A stretch of DNA of 16,271 nt from Rhodospirillaceae bacterium (GCA_030151865.1 JASLCK010000092.1:1-16271); one strand, 5' to 3'; positions 1 to 6,941 are shown, numbered from the stretch's first letter. Made by a program: numbers and translations. The notes: generated by a model from the letters alone, not told the origin.

Positions 1-24
1 TCTATCCAATTGAGCTACGGGTGC
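1..24 (-). tRNA. tRNA-Arg, 5' end only (cut by window edge)
   Basis: Read on the minus strand, the first 24 bases are the acceptor 5' strand, D-stem and start of the D-loop of a tRNA. They begin GCACCCG and run into TAGCTCAATTGGATAGA. The GGATAGA D-loop is characteristic of bacterial tRNA-Arg. The anticodon lies outside the window, so the isoacceptor cannot be named. Its transcription runs leftward, away from the candidate small RNA gene at 94-240. Confidence 0.85.
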
Positions 25-93
25 ATTTCTCTTCGACCGTGTTACCGGCTGCGGAGGACGCGGACCATACTGAAGGATTGGCGGGGGCGCAAG

Positions 94-124
94 AAAAAAA
101 TTGACCCTGATTTGTAAAAGGGTC
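94..124 (-). terminator. Intrinsic terminator of the candidate small RNA
   Basis: GACCCT (103-108) and AGGGTC (119-124) form an inverted repeat with additional T/A pairing inside. Read on the minus strand, the hairpin is followed by AA and then seven T (100-94). The U-tract exists only in this orientation, so it would stop leftward transcripts before the tRNA-Arg gene. Confidence 0.5.
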
Positions 125-240
125 TTTCCTCGCTTTTGCGGCAAAACGGCTTGTCGCCTGGGAAGTGTTTGAGTAAACTCGCGCCGAGATTTGCTGGGGG
201 AGCAAATTTTTCCCAATTAGGCGTCCCAGGCGACCAGCCG
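94..240 (-). ncRNA. Candidate structured small RNA, family unknown
   Basis: On the minus strand, positions 240-224 pair with 163-147 over 17 bp with one mismatch, closing a 60-nt interior. Inside, 220-223 pairs with 182-185, and 201-207 pairs with 189-195 around a five-C loop. A further small hairpin spans 167-178. Downstream lies a terminator-like hairpin with a run of seven T (94-124). Upstream is a TTGACT box with suitable spacing. Stem, terminator and promoter box together fit a small RNA gene of roughly 140-150 nt between the lipoprotein and tRNA-Arg. I do not recognise a family: it lacks the SRP RNA tetraloop and asymmetric loop, and its apical stem is shorter than is usual for 6S RNA. 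The alternative is a structured 5' leader of the lipoprotein mRNA on the plus strand, but the U-tract favours the minus strand. Confidence 0.45.
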
Positions 241-268
241 CTGCAATCGATCCCAACTCGCGAGTCAA
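241..268 (-). promoter_or_regulatory. Possible promoter of the candidate small RNA
   Basis: On the minus strand, TTGACT (268-263) is a close match to a -35 box. After a 16-nt spacer comes TTGCAG (246-241), a poor -10 match. A start site about seven bases further on would fall at the beginning of the 17-bp stem. The box overlaps a 10-bp palindrome (256-265) and a GAGTC (GANTC) site at 262-266. The -10 is weak, so this is tentative. Confidence 0.3.
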
Positions 269-281
269 GGTGTCCAGTCCG

Positions 282-1400
282 ATGGCTTTCCGTAAGACCC
301 ACTCCGTTGCCGTTTTGGCGGTTCTTCTGCTCGGTGGATGCTCTTTCGCCGACGATGCTCTGTTCCCGTCTCTGTCTCCGGACAGCAGCGGCTCTTCTCC
401 TGCTTCGGTGCAGGCGTCGCAGCCGATCCTGGGAACGTCGAGCTTTGTCGCGCCGCACGTCACACCCGGTCAGCCGACCGGCACTTTCGTGGGCCAGAAG
501 GTTGTGAACCTGCGTAACGATCTGACGCAGTTGCAAACGACCCTGAGCAGCCAGAACGACCAGCTGCAGCAATTGCGCGGCCAGGTCATTCAGGATTCCC
601 AGACCTATCACGGCACTGTCGCCGCCATTCAGACCCGCTTGCAGGTCGGCACCACGCCCGGCAATCCGATCCTGGTTCAGCAGTGGAACGAAGCCCAGTC
701 GGAAATGGACCGCATCAATGAAGATGTGCTGCGCCTGAACCGCCTGAGCAGCGATGTCGCCTCGACCTCGGGCATGGCCGCCTATCTGCTGGATTCGGTG
801 CGCGCCGCGCGCTCGCTGTCGGGCGCGGTTGACGAAGACCATCGCCAGTTGCGCGTTCTGGAAGACGAAACCAACACCACCACGGTGACCATCGAACGTC
901 TGCTGAACGAACTGTCGTCCGATGTGCAGCGTCAGCAGGCTTATGTTTCGTCCGAACGCAACAACCTGAATACCCTGGCCGTCGCCATCAAGAACGGTCA
1001 GTTGTACGGCACCTCGCTGGCCAACACCCGTTTGGGGTCGTCGATGGCTCCGGTCGGTCCGGTGACCGCCGCCCCGTCGGCTGCCCCGGCCCTGGGCAAT
1101 GACCGTCCGCTGGTGGTGATCCGGTTCGACCGCCCCAACGTCAATTATGAAGATGCGCTTTACACCGCCGTGCGCAGCGCCCTCGACCGTCGTCCCAACG
1201 CCGTGTTCGAAGTGGTCGCGGTGTCGTCGTCGTCGGGCAGTGTCGGTGGTGCCGCCATCGGCGAAGCCAGTTCGCGCCGCAATGCCGATTCGGTGGTGCG
1301 TTCGCTGACCCAGATGGGCCTGCCCAACGACCGCATCCGTCTGTCGGCTGGCAGCAGCGCCACCGCCAGCAACGGCGAAGTGCAGGTCTTCGTTCGCTAA
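282..1400 (+). CDS. Lipoprotein with coiled coil and degenerate OmpA-like C-terminal domain
   Basis: The 372-residue product begins with a basic N-region and a hydrophobic stretch ending LLGGC, a lipobox that puts the lipidated cysteine at residue 20. Residues about 74-235 are rich in Q, L, E and N with heptad-like spacing and probably form coiled coil. A linker rich in P, A and G (about 253-273) follows. The C-terminal 95 residues have the alternating strand-helix pattern of an OmpA-like domain, including a conserved-looking ...RRNADSVVRSL...RIR stretch. The TDxxG aspartate used for peptidoglycan contact appears to be replaced by serines near 315-320, so binding is uncertain. I chose ATG 282 because an AAGGTG ribosome binding site ends nine bases upstream. 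An in-frame GTG at 270 would overlap that site. Export to the periplasmic face of an envelope membrane is inferred from the lipobox; the specific role is unknown. Confidence 0.85.
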   Translation: MAFRKTHSVAVLAVLLLGGCSFADDALFPSLSPDSSGSSPASVQASQPILGTSSFVAPHVTPGQPTGTFVGQKVVNLRNDLTQLQTTLSSQNDQLQQLRGQVIQDSQTYHGTVAAIQTRLQVGTTPGNPILVQQWNEAQSEMDRINEDVLRLNRLSSDVASTSGMAAYLLDSVRAARSLSGAVDEDHRQLRVLEDETNTTTVTIERLLNELSSDVQRQQAYVSSERNNLNTLAVAIKNGQLYGTSLANTRLGSSMAPVGPVTAAPSAAPALGNDRPLVVIRFDRPNVNYEDALYTAVRSALDRRPNAVFEVVAVSSSSGSVGGAAIGEASSRRNADSVVRSLTQMGLPNDRIRLSAGSSATASNGEVQVFVR

Positions 1401-1427
1401 ATCAGCGAACCCAGCCTTTCAAGACAG

Positions 1428-1457
1428 AACGCCAGCCCGCAAGGGCTGGCGTTTTTC
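1428..1457 (+). terminator. Strong intrinsic terminator after the lipoprotein gene
   Basis: AACGCCAGCCC (1428-1438) pairs perfectly with GGGCTGGCGTT (1443-1453) around a GCAA loop, followed by a T-run. It starts 27 bases after the lipoprotein stop. On the other strand the same hairpin lacks a good T-run but may still help end the converging hydrolase transcript. Confidence 0.9.
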
Positions 1458-1482
1458 TTTGTCCGAAAGGAACCGGCGTTGC

Positions 1483-2385
1483 TCAGGGTTTCAAATGCCG
1501 GGTGAACCAGTCGCAGGCCTCGCCCGAGGTTTGCTCGAAGAGATGATGATAGACATCGAAATGTCCGCCCGGTGTCAAAACCAGCTTTTTCGGTTCCAAT
1601 GCCCGTTGATAGGCCGATAGGGCCAGATCGGTCGGAGTGACGTCATCGGCAGCGGCAACAATCATCAAAAGCGGGGTCGGGCTGATCCGTTCGATGCAAT
1701 AAGCCGGGTCGTAGTGAGACGACAACTCGGCCGATCGCACGGTGACGGCGTTTTCCCAATGGGGGGCCAGGGTGGCGGTGGCGCCATAGAACGCCACTGC
1801 GTCGGCGCCGTTGTAAATGCCTGGCTCTCCATCGGCGGGAATGATCAACCGGCGGGCCACGGGTTGGCCCTGGGCGCGGGCGGCGCGGTCAGCGGCTTGG
1901 GCTGCTTGGACCTGTCGTAACAGATGCGGGGCGACCCGGCGTTGAGCGCTGGCAAAGCCGCTGGTGGTCGGCACCTGCACCACGATGGCGGCCAGACGTC
2001 GGTCCATCGCCCCCAGCAACAAGGCATGTCCGCCGCTATAACTGGATCCCCACAGGCCGATCCGTTCGGCGTCGATGCCGTTTTGCTGGCCTACCCAGGT
2101 GATGACGTCCTGCATGTCGCGGACCTGTTGCCAGGGATCGATTTCGCCTCGCACCGTGCCGCCGCTCTTACCGAAATTGCGATGATCGTATAGCAGCACC
2201 GCCAGACCGGCGGCGGCGAAGCATTCGGCGAAACGGTCGGTATAGAGTTCCTTGACGGTAGCGTATCCCCCCGACATGACGATGACCGGGGTGGGGCCGG
2301 TGGTGGTGATGGGGCGATAGAACCAGCCGTCCAGGGTGATGTCAGCCAAAGGAATGGTGACGTCGTGACGGGTGAAGATGCTCAT
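1483..2385 (-). CDS. Alpha/beta hydrolase, S15/CocE-like
   Basis: This 300-residue cytoplasmic protein has the alpha/beta hydrolase fold. The nucleophile motif GSSYSG (113-118) matches the GxSYxG form of the S15/CocE peptidase-esterase group, with Ser115 as nucleophile. The acid is probably Asp247 or Asp248 (AADD) and the base His275 (PGGHFD). An oxyanion-side MSGGY lies at 37-41 and a DHRNFGKS stretch at 67-74. The protein is shorter than true CocE and lacks its C-terminal jelly-roll domain, so it resembles stand-alone dienelactone-hydrolase-like esterases. The substrate is not predictable. AAGGGAG eight bases upstream of the ATG supports the start. It lies 102 bp downstream of the AraC-type gene on the same strand and could be its target or operon partner. 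A GCCGC/GCGGC inverted repeat sits in that gap (2443-2469). Confidence 0.85.
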   Translation of the reverse strand: MSIFTRHDVTIPLADITLDGWFYRPITTTGPTPVIVMSGGYATVKELYTDRFAECFAAAGLAVLLYDHRNFGKSGGTVRGEIDPWQQVRDMQDVITWVGQQNGIDAERIGLWGSSYSGGHALLLGAMDRRLAAIVVQVPTTSGFASAQRRVAPHLLRQVQAAQAADRAARAQGQPVARRLIIPADGEPGIYNGADAVAFYGATATLAPHWENAVTVRSAELSSHYDPAYCIERISPTPLLMIVAAADDVTPTDLALSAYQRALEPKKLVLTPGGHFDVYHHLFEQTSGEACDWFTRHLKP

Positions 2386-2487
2386 TGGGCTGCTCCCTTC
2401 AAAAAGGATGGGGCAGCTTAAATCCGTGGTGCTTTGTCTTGCGCCGCGTTTTAGGTCAAAAAAAGCGGCAAAACAGACAAGATTGGA

Positions 2488-3261
2488 TCAGGGTTGATCG
2501 GCCAGAAAGCGGCGCGGCGTCTGGCCCATCTGGCGGCGAAACATGGCGGAAAAAGCGCTGGGGGTGTCATAGCCCAAATCCAGCGCCACTTGGGTGACGG
2601 GATCGCCCGCCGCCAGCCGGGGCAGGGCCAACAGAGTGCGCATCTGTTGACGCCAGCAATCGAAGGTTAGCCCTAATTCACTCTGAAATAGCCGGGCCAG
2701 GGTGCGGGCCGAGGCTCCGGCCTGTTCGCCCCATTGAGTCAAGGCGCGGTTGTCGGCAGGGTCGGCCAGCAAGCCCTGACAGACCCGGATCAGGCGTGGG
2801 TCTTGCGGCATGGGCAGGGACAAGGCTTGTCGATGCGACCAGGAAATCTCGCCGGGGATCAGGGCCAACAGGCGGGCGTCGTGACTGTCGGGCGGACAAT
2901 TTTCTGAAACCTGCACCGCCCGCAGGATCATTTCCCGCAGCAGTCCGCCGACGGTGATGGCGACCGGCACGGGCGGGCAGGATTGGGCGGAAAGGGGCGG
3001 GCTGAAATACAGGCTGCGCAGCGACACCGCGCCGCGGGCCCGCAGGCAATGCTCGCGGTTGGGCGGCACCCATAAGGCGCGTTGCGGCGGGATCAGCCAG
3101 ACTTGGCGGTCGATGGTCATTTCCATCACACCGCGCACGGCATGGACCAATTGTCCACGTTCGTGACGATGGCCAGGCAGGATATGGCCGTCGGGATATT
3201 CCCGCGCCAGGGCCAGGACCGGCGGTCCGGGCGAATGGCCCTGGCGGGGATCAACGCTCAT
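2488..3261 (-). CDS. AraC-family regulator with N-terminal cupin
   Basis: This 257-residue protein has an N-terminal cupin half (about 20-90) with the metal-type HRHE motif at 31-34 and a PPQRALWVPP stretch at 58-67. The C-terminal AraC DNA-binding domain (about 155-254) has two helix-turn-helix units, around 177-197 and 223-246, ending in the usual MGQTPRRF. The architecture matches the NimR-like AraC subgroup, which often controls a neighbouring enzyme or efflux gene. The gene starts 8 nt after the GGT-like gene on the same strand, so the two are very likely co-transcribed. The regulator may therefore control its own operon in response to a small molecule handled by that enzyme. The ribosome binding site is weak (CCCCTG), which would fit translation coupled to the upstream gene. 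Confidence 0.9.
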   Translation of the reverse strand: MSVDPRQGHSPGPPVLALAREYPDGHILPGHRHERGQLVHAVRGVMEMTIDRQVWLIPPQRALWVPPNREHCLRARGAVSLRSLYFSPPLSAQSCPPVPVAITVGGLLREMILRAVQVSENCPPDSHDARLLALIPGEISWSHRQALSLPMPQDPRLIRVCQGLLADPADNRALTQWGEQAGASARTLARLFQSELGLTFDCWRQQMRTLLALPRLAAGDPVTQVALDLGYDTPSAFSAMFRRQMGQTPRRFLADQP

Positions 3262-3269
3262 TGCAGGGG

Positions 3270-4856
3270 TCAGAACCCGGCGACGCTGCCGTCGCTGCGG
3301 GGGTCCGACGCCCCTTCCAGACGACCGTCTTCGTGACGGACCACGGCCCCGGCATGGCCCATTTCCTGATCGAAGGCATCCACCAGGGTGACTTCGTGTC
3401 CGGCATCGCGCAGGGCTTGGATCAGGCTGGAATCAAAGCGGGCTTCCAGCTTCAGTTCCGATGCTTGATCGCCCCGGCCGGGTCCCAGCCGCCAGCGCGG
3501 CGCGCTGACCGCCTGCTGCAGTCGCTGACCAAAATGGGCATAGCGCGAAAAGATCGCCGCCTGGGTCTGAGGCTGGCCGTCGCCGCCCATGGTGCCGTAC
3601 ACCATGGTGCGGCCATCGCGGAAGCGGGCCAGGGCCGGACACAGGGTGTGAAACGGCTTGCGGCCGGGGATCATCAGGTTCTGAGTTTTGTCGGCGATGG
3701 AAAAGGCGGTGGCGCGGTTGTGCCACAACAGGCCGAAATCGCCGATGGCCAGACCCGACCCAAAGGGGGCGCACAGGCTTTGGATGCAACTGACGGCGCG
3801 GCCCTGGTTGTCGATGACGCCAAACCACGACGTGTCGCCCGGCGTGGCGGCGCGCTTCCACGGCAGGGCACGGCGCGGCGCGATGGTGGCGGCCAGCTTG
3901 TCCAGCAGCGGTTCGCTAAGGTACGTGGTGGAATGGATGGTCATATAGGCCGGATCGGTCACATGGGTGTTGCGCACGATAAAGGCCTGCTTGGTGGCTT
4001 CCACCAGGCTGTGAATATGGGCGAAACCGTCGGCTTCGGTAACGTTCAGCCGATCGAACAGCCCCAGCGTCATCAGCGCCGCCAGCCCCTGGGTGGGGGG
4101 CGGCGTATTGTAGATGGTGGCGCAGTTCAGGTTCAGCGACAGCGGACGACGGCGCACCGAGCGGTGGCGGGCCAAATCTTCCGACGTGATGGGGCTGCCC
4201 AGCTTTTGCAGTTCGGCCCCCAGATGATGGCCGACCGCGCCGCGATAAAAATCATCCAGCCCGCTTTGCGCCAGACGATCCAGCAGATCGGCCAGCCCCG
4301 CCGAAATCAGCCGGGTTCCGGCCTGGGGGGCCTTGCCATCGGGAAAGTAATGCTGCCCGCCCGGCAGGCCTGCCAGTTCGCCCTGACGGCGCGCGGCACA
4401 GACAGCGTGCCCATCGGTGACGGAAAAACCGTGGCGGGCATGGTGGATGGCGTCTTCGAACAGGCGCGACAGCGGCAGCGCGCCGCCCCAGCGGGTGCTG
4501 ATTTCCAGCGCCGCCTGCCAGCCCGATACGACACCGGCAACGGTTGCAGCGGCCAGCGGTCCGCTGGTCGGCACCGCGTTCAAGCCCCGTTCGCGATAAC
4601 TTTCGGCCCGCGCCGCCGCACCGGCGACGCCGGAGGCATCAATGGAAATCGGCGGCCTGCCCGGATCATAGATCAGCCAGAAGCCATCGCCGCCCAGCCC
4701 GCTCATATGCGGATAGACCACGGCCAAAGCCGCCGCCGTGGCAACGGCTGCTTCGATGGCGTTCCCTCCATCGCGCAGCACCGCCAGTCCGGCTTGGGAT
4801 GCCAGATGGTGGGGCGCGCTGACCATGCCTCGGGACGCCATGGGAGTATGCAACAT
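3270..4856 (-). CDS. GGT-fold Ntn hydrolase, probably not a true gamma-glutamyltransferase
   Basis: The 528-residue product has the gamma-glutamyltransferase proenzyme architecture. The N-terminal subunit carries SGLGGDGFW (52-60). The expected autoprocessing site is GDTSW, with Thr342 as the new N-terminal nucleophile, and the small subunit contains GTMGGDGQPQ (421-430) and a C-terminal ASDPR. Aligned from memory without gaps to E. coli GGT in these blocks, the residues contacting the gamma-glutamyl group differ: Arg114 becomes Ser75, Asn411 becomes Cys362, Asp433 becomes Ala384, and Ser462-Ser463 become His403-Thr404. This pattern recalls oxamate amidohydrolase HpxW and related GGT-like amidases, so the natural substrate is probably another amide. 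No signal peptide is visible, so the product is likely cytoplasmic, unlike classical periplasmic GGT. I chose ATG 4856 because AGGAAGG lies just upstream. A longer reading frame to 5045 has no family similarity. It is followed 8 nt later by the AraC-type gene. Confidence 0.88.
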   Translation of the reverse strand: MLHTPMASRGMVSAPHHLASQAGLAVLRDGGNAIEAAVATAAALAVVYPHMSGLGGDGFWLIYDPGRPPISIDASGVAGAAARAESYRERGLNAVPTSGPLAAATVAGVVSGWQAALEISTRWGGALPLSRLFEDAIHHARHGFSVTDGHAVCAARRQGELAGLPGGQHYFPDGKAPQAGTRLISAGLADLLDRLAQSGLDDFYRGAVGHHLGAELQKLGSPITSEDLARHRSVRRRPLSLNLNCATIYNTPPPTQGLAALMTLGLFDRLNVTEADGFAHIHSLVEATKQAFIVRNTHVTDPAYMTIHSTTYLSEPLLDKLAATIAPRRALPWKRAATPGDTSWFGVIDNQGRAVSCIQSLCAPFGSGLAIGDFGLLWHNRATAFSIADKTQNLMIPGRKPFHTLCPALARFRDGRTMVYGTMGGDGQPQTQAAIFSRYAHFGQRLQQAVSAPRWRLGPGRGDQASELKLEARFDSSLIQALRDAGHEVTLVDAFDQEMGHAGAVVRHEDGRLEGASDPRSDGSVAGF

Positions 4857-5018
4857 TTGGCCTTCCTCATTTTCCGCGCGGCATGCGCGAACAACAATTG
4901 GGGCGGATTTTGCGGCATCGGCGCGCCCTAGTCCAGTGCGGCGGCGCGCATTATCCTTCGAGACTGCGTAAAAAATCCTTTTCTGGTAATGACATCCTCT
5001 TGACCAGAGGGATAAACG

Positions 5019-5096
5019 CCGCCCTTTGTCACAAAAGCGCCGCATCGAGCCATTGCGCCGAGGGGCGGGCTGGGAGTAAAGTCCCCGCCATTTTTT
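5019..5096 (+). promoter_or_regulatory. Possible transcription attenuator in the gpt leader
   Basis: GGCGGG (5064-5069) pairs with CCCGCC (5084-5089), followed by A and six T (5091-5096), which is the form of an intrinsic terminator. It ends 13 bases before the gpt ATG. The 5' arm could instead pair upstream: GGGCGG (5063-5068) is complementary to CCGCCC (5019-5024), giving a possible antiterminator. GC-rich DNA produces such pairings by chance, so the switch is tentative. The hairpin with its T-run is clearly present. I could not place a convincing promoter in 4857-5018. Confidence 0.4.
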
Positions 5097-5109
5097 CGGG
5101 AGAGTTCGG

Positions 5110-5580
5110 ATGGCTCAGGATTTCACGGATAACATGGCGATCAAGATCGGCTGGGACGCACTGCACCGCGATACGGTGATGCTGTGCCGCAAGCTGCGCC
5201 ACAAGGGCCCTTTCAAGGGGATCATCGCGGTGGCCCGCGGCGGTCTGGTTCCGGCGGGGATCGTCGCCCGCGAGTTGGATATCCGTCTGGTCGATACCGT
5301 TTGCATCGCCAGTTATGATGAAAAGACTCAGCGCGACGGTGAAGCCCTGGTGCTGAAGGATGTGGACGGCGACGGCACCGGCTGGCTGATTATCGACGAT
5401 CTGGTGGATTCGGGGAATACTTTCCGCCTGCTGCGCAAGATGCTGCCCAAGGCCCATTACGCCACCGTCTACGTCAAGCCCAAGGGCCAGGACGTGGTGG
5501 ATACCACGGTCATTCCGATCGAACAGGAAATTTGGCTGGTTTTCCCCTGGGACGACGAACCGCCCAAGACCCATCCCTAA
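5110..5580 (+). CDS. gpt: Xanthine (xanthine-guanine) phosphoribosyltransferase
   Basis: This 156-residue enzyme closely resembles E. coli Gpt in length and sequence. It has KGIIAVARGGLVPAGIVARE at about 36-55, VDTVCIASYD at 61-70, and the PRPP-binding loop IIDDLVDSGNT at 94-104 with its acidic pair followed by the phosphate-binding turn. A PWD motif lies near the C-terminus. It transfers phosphoribose from PRPP to xanthine or guanine in the cytoplasm for purine salvage. GGGAGA about six bases upstream supports the ATG. It is a single-gene unit, divergent from the GGT-like gene and convergent with cheR. Confidence 0.95.
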   Translation: MAQDFTDNMAIKIGWDALHRDTVMLCRKLRHKGPFKGIIAVARGGLVPAGIVARELDIRLVDTVCIASYDEKTQRDGEALVLKDVDGDGTGWLIIDDLVDSGNTFRLLRKMLPKAHYATVYVKPKGQDVVDTTVIPIEQEIWLVFPWDDEPPKTHP

Positions 5581-5600
5581 GGCAGGGGACGTCTGATCCG

Positions 5601-5629
5601 CCGAAGCTGAAATTGGGTTTCAGCTTCGG
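5601..5629. terminator. Convergent 12-bp hairpin between gpt and cheR
   Basis: CCGAAGCTGAAA (5601-5612) pairs perfectly with TTTCAGCTTCGG (5618-5629) around TTGGG. The stop codon of cheR (5620-5622) lies inside the 3' arm. Neither strand has a U-tract after the stem, so if it terminates transcription it does so without the classical tail. It could also protect the 3' ends of both mRNAs. Confidence 0.6.
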
Positions 5630-6444
5630 GCGGCGGGCTGATAGACCCCGCGATGTTCGTTCGGGGTAAAGCTTTGGGTGACGCCGATCACGGTTTCCGC
5701 CCCGCCCAGATACAAGAACCCATCGGGGGTCATCTGCTTGGCGATGCCGTCCAGCACCTTGGCTTTGGTCGGCTGATCGAAATAAATCAGCACATTGCGG
5801 CAGTACACCACGTCGAACTTGCCCAGGGCGGCGGGGCTGTCGAGCAGATTAAATTCGCGGTAATGCACCATGGCGCGGATCGCTTCATCGATCTGCCAAA
5901 GCTCGTTATGCTTTTTGAAGTATTTCACCAGCATCTGAATGGGTAGGCCGCGCTGCACCTCGAACTGGGAATAAAGCCCGGTTTTGGCGCGGTCCAGCAC
6001 GTCGCGCGACAGATCGGTGCCTATAATCTCGAAGCGCCAGCCCGCCAGTTGGGCACCGGCTTCCTTCAAGATCATCGCCAGGGAATAAGGTTCCTGCCCC
6101 GTCGAGGCGGCGGCGCACCAGATGCGGACCGAGCGCGAGCCCGCGCGGGTTTTCAAGAGGTGGGGCAGAACCACCGCCTTGAAATGATCAAAGGGCTTCT
6201 GATCGCGGAAGAAAAATGACTCGTTGGTCGTCATGGCTTCGATCACGGCCTGGATCAACACCGTGTCGCGGCCGCTGCGCAGCCGCCCGATCAGTTCACC
6301 CAGAGAGGTGCAGCCATTGCGCTTGGCCAGGGGAAGCAGTCTGCTTTCCAGCAGATAGCCCTTGTCGGTCGTGATCACCAGCCCGGATTTGTCTTTCAAA
6401 AAACGGGCGATGAAGTCGAAATCGGCCGGCTGGATGTCAGCCAT
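5620..6444 (-). CDS. cheR: Chemotaxis protein methyltransferase CheR
   Basis: This 274-residue protein has the helical CheR N-terminal domain (about 5-65) and the SAM-dependent methyltransferase domain (about 75-268). Visible motifs are NESFFFR (74-80), the SAM-binding AAASTGQEPY (111-120), GTD (142-144) and CRNVLIYFD (215-223). It methylates glutamates on chemoreceptors at the membrane to reset signalling. AGGGAAG upstream supports the ATG. The gene is isolated here: no cheB, cheA, cheW or receptor gene is in view, and its upstream neighbour is a small membrane protein. It may serve a dispersed or secondary chemosensory system. There is no TPR or other C-terminal extension. Confidence 0.95.
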   Translation of the reverse strand: MADIQPADFDFIARFLKDKSGLVITTDKGYLLESRLLPLAKRNGCTSLGELIGRLRSGRDTVLIQAVIEAMTTNESFFFRDQKPFDHFKAVVLPHLLKTRAGSRSVRIWCAAASTGQEPYSLAMILKEAGAQLAGWRFEIIGTDLSRDVLDRAKTGLYSQFEVQRGLPIQMLVKYFKKHNELWQIDEAIRAMVHYREFNLLDSPAALGKFDVVYCRNVLIYFDQPTKAKVLDGIAKQMTPDGFLYLGGAETVIGVTQSFTPNEHRGVYQPAARS

Positions 6445-6500
6445 GTCAGACTTCCCTCTGCTTATTGTTGGCGAAAGGTCCGGGATTGAGGCCTTCCGTC

Positions 6501-6529
6501 TGACACTGGCTGGCGGATCCAGCCTGTCA
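6501..6529 (-). terminator. Hairpin at the end of the small membrane protein gene
   Basis: TGACA (6501-6505) pairs with TGTCA (6525-6529), and after a two-base bulge GGCTGG (6508-6513) pairs with CCAGCC (6519-6524) around CGGAT. That makes 11 pairs. It contains the stop codon of the 58-residue ORF. There is no U-tract, so it may partly terminate or stabilise the transcript before cheR. Confidence 0.35.
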
Positions 6530-6703
6530 GCTATTTTGAATTATGATGCTGACCATCTGATAAATTCCATACAGCATAACGCAGAGTACGCCGCCGCCAA
6601 TCCCCAGAAGCAAAATATTCATCGTCCGCTTGCTGGCGGCCAGTTGGGCTTCGATCTCGTCTTGCTCGCTGCTCTGACGGGACGGTTCGGTTTGCGTGTT
6701 CAT
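6527..6703 (-). CDS. Small single-helix membrane protein, 58 residues
   Basis: The predicted product has a hydrophilic, acidic, glutamine-rich N-terminus (1-26) with an EIEAQLAASKR stretch, then one hydrophobic helix (about 29-54) ending a few residues before the C-terminus. The basic residues just before the helix suggest a cytoplasmic N-terminus. AAGAGAG sits just upstream of the ATG. An upstream TTG start at 6742 lacks a site. It lies 82 bp upstream of cheR on the same strand and could share its transcript. I recognise no family. A coding role is supported by the ribosome binding site and the clean membrane-protein layout only. Confidence 0.6.
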   Translation of the reverse strand: MNTQTEPSRQSSEQDEIEAQLAASKRTMNILLLGIGGGVLCVMLYGIYQMVSIIIQNS

Positions 6704-6820
6704 CGTGCTCTCTTGATTTGTTAGGCACACGCAGTTTAGCAAAATAATGCCGGACGGCTCTAACGGAAAGATATCTGGTGGGATATGGCGGTTTCCCGCC
6801 TTTTCCGTCTTTTGGCCGAT

Positions 6821-6852
6821 CCTTAATGTGGTTAAGGGAGATAAAGTCTAAT
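6821..6852 (+). promoter_or_regulatory. Possible operator and weak promoter before the binding protein-kinase operon
   Basis: CCTTAA (6821-6826) and TTAAGG (6832-6837) form a perfect 6-bp inverted repeat around TGTGG. TCTAAT (6847-6852) could serve as a -10 with the weak -35 TTAATG at 6823-6828, spaced 18 nt. The repeat would then cover the -35. It resembles a CtrA half-site pair, but the TTAA spacing is 5 rather than 7, so I do not assign CtrA. Confidence 0.3.
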
Positions 6853-6941
6853 TCTTGCCCGCAATGGTGGATGAGAAGGTTTCGAGATCGGTCCCGCCCA
6901 TGGTATGAAGAAAGACTGGTTATCGTTTGATGGGGATGTCT

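Noticed and set aside
94..240. Identification of the structured element as SRP RNA or 6S RNA
   Set aside because: The conserved SRP tetraloop and asymmetric loop are absent, and the apical stem is too short for a typical 6S RNA. I therefore left the family unassigned.
42..842. Long minus-strand reading frame opposite the lipoprotein gene
   Set aside because: It lies antisense to a well-supported gene, has Arg/Gln/His-rich composition typical of GC-rich shadow frames, and shows no recognisable domain.
3261..4931. 556-codon plus-strand frame opposite the GGT-like gene
   Set aside because: The opposite strand has clear family motifs and a good ribosome binding site. This frame has none and its composition is that of an antisense shadow.
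6787..6804. Intrinsic terminator on the plus strand
   Set aside because: The stem is only 5 bp with four T, and no plus-strand gene lies upstream that would need it. I mention it only as leader structure.
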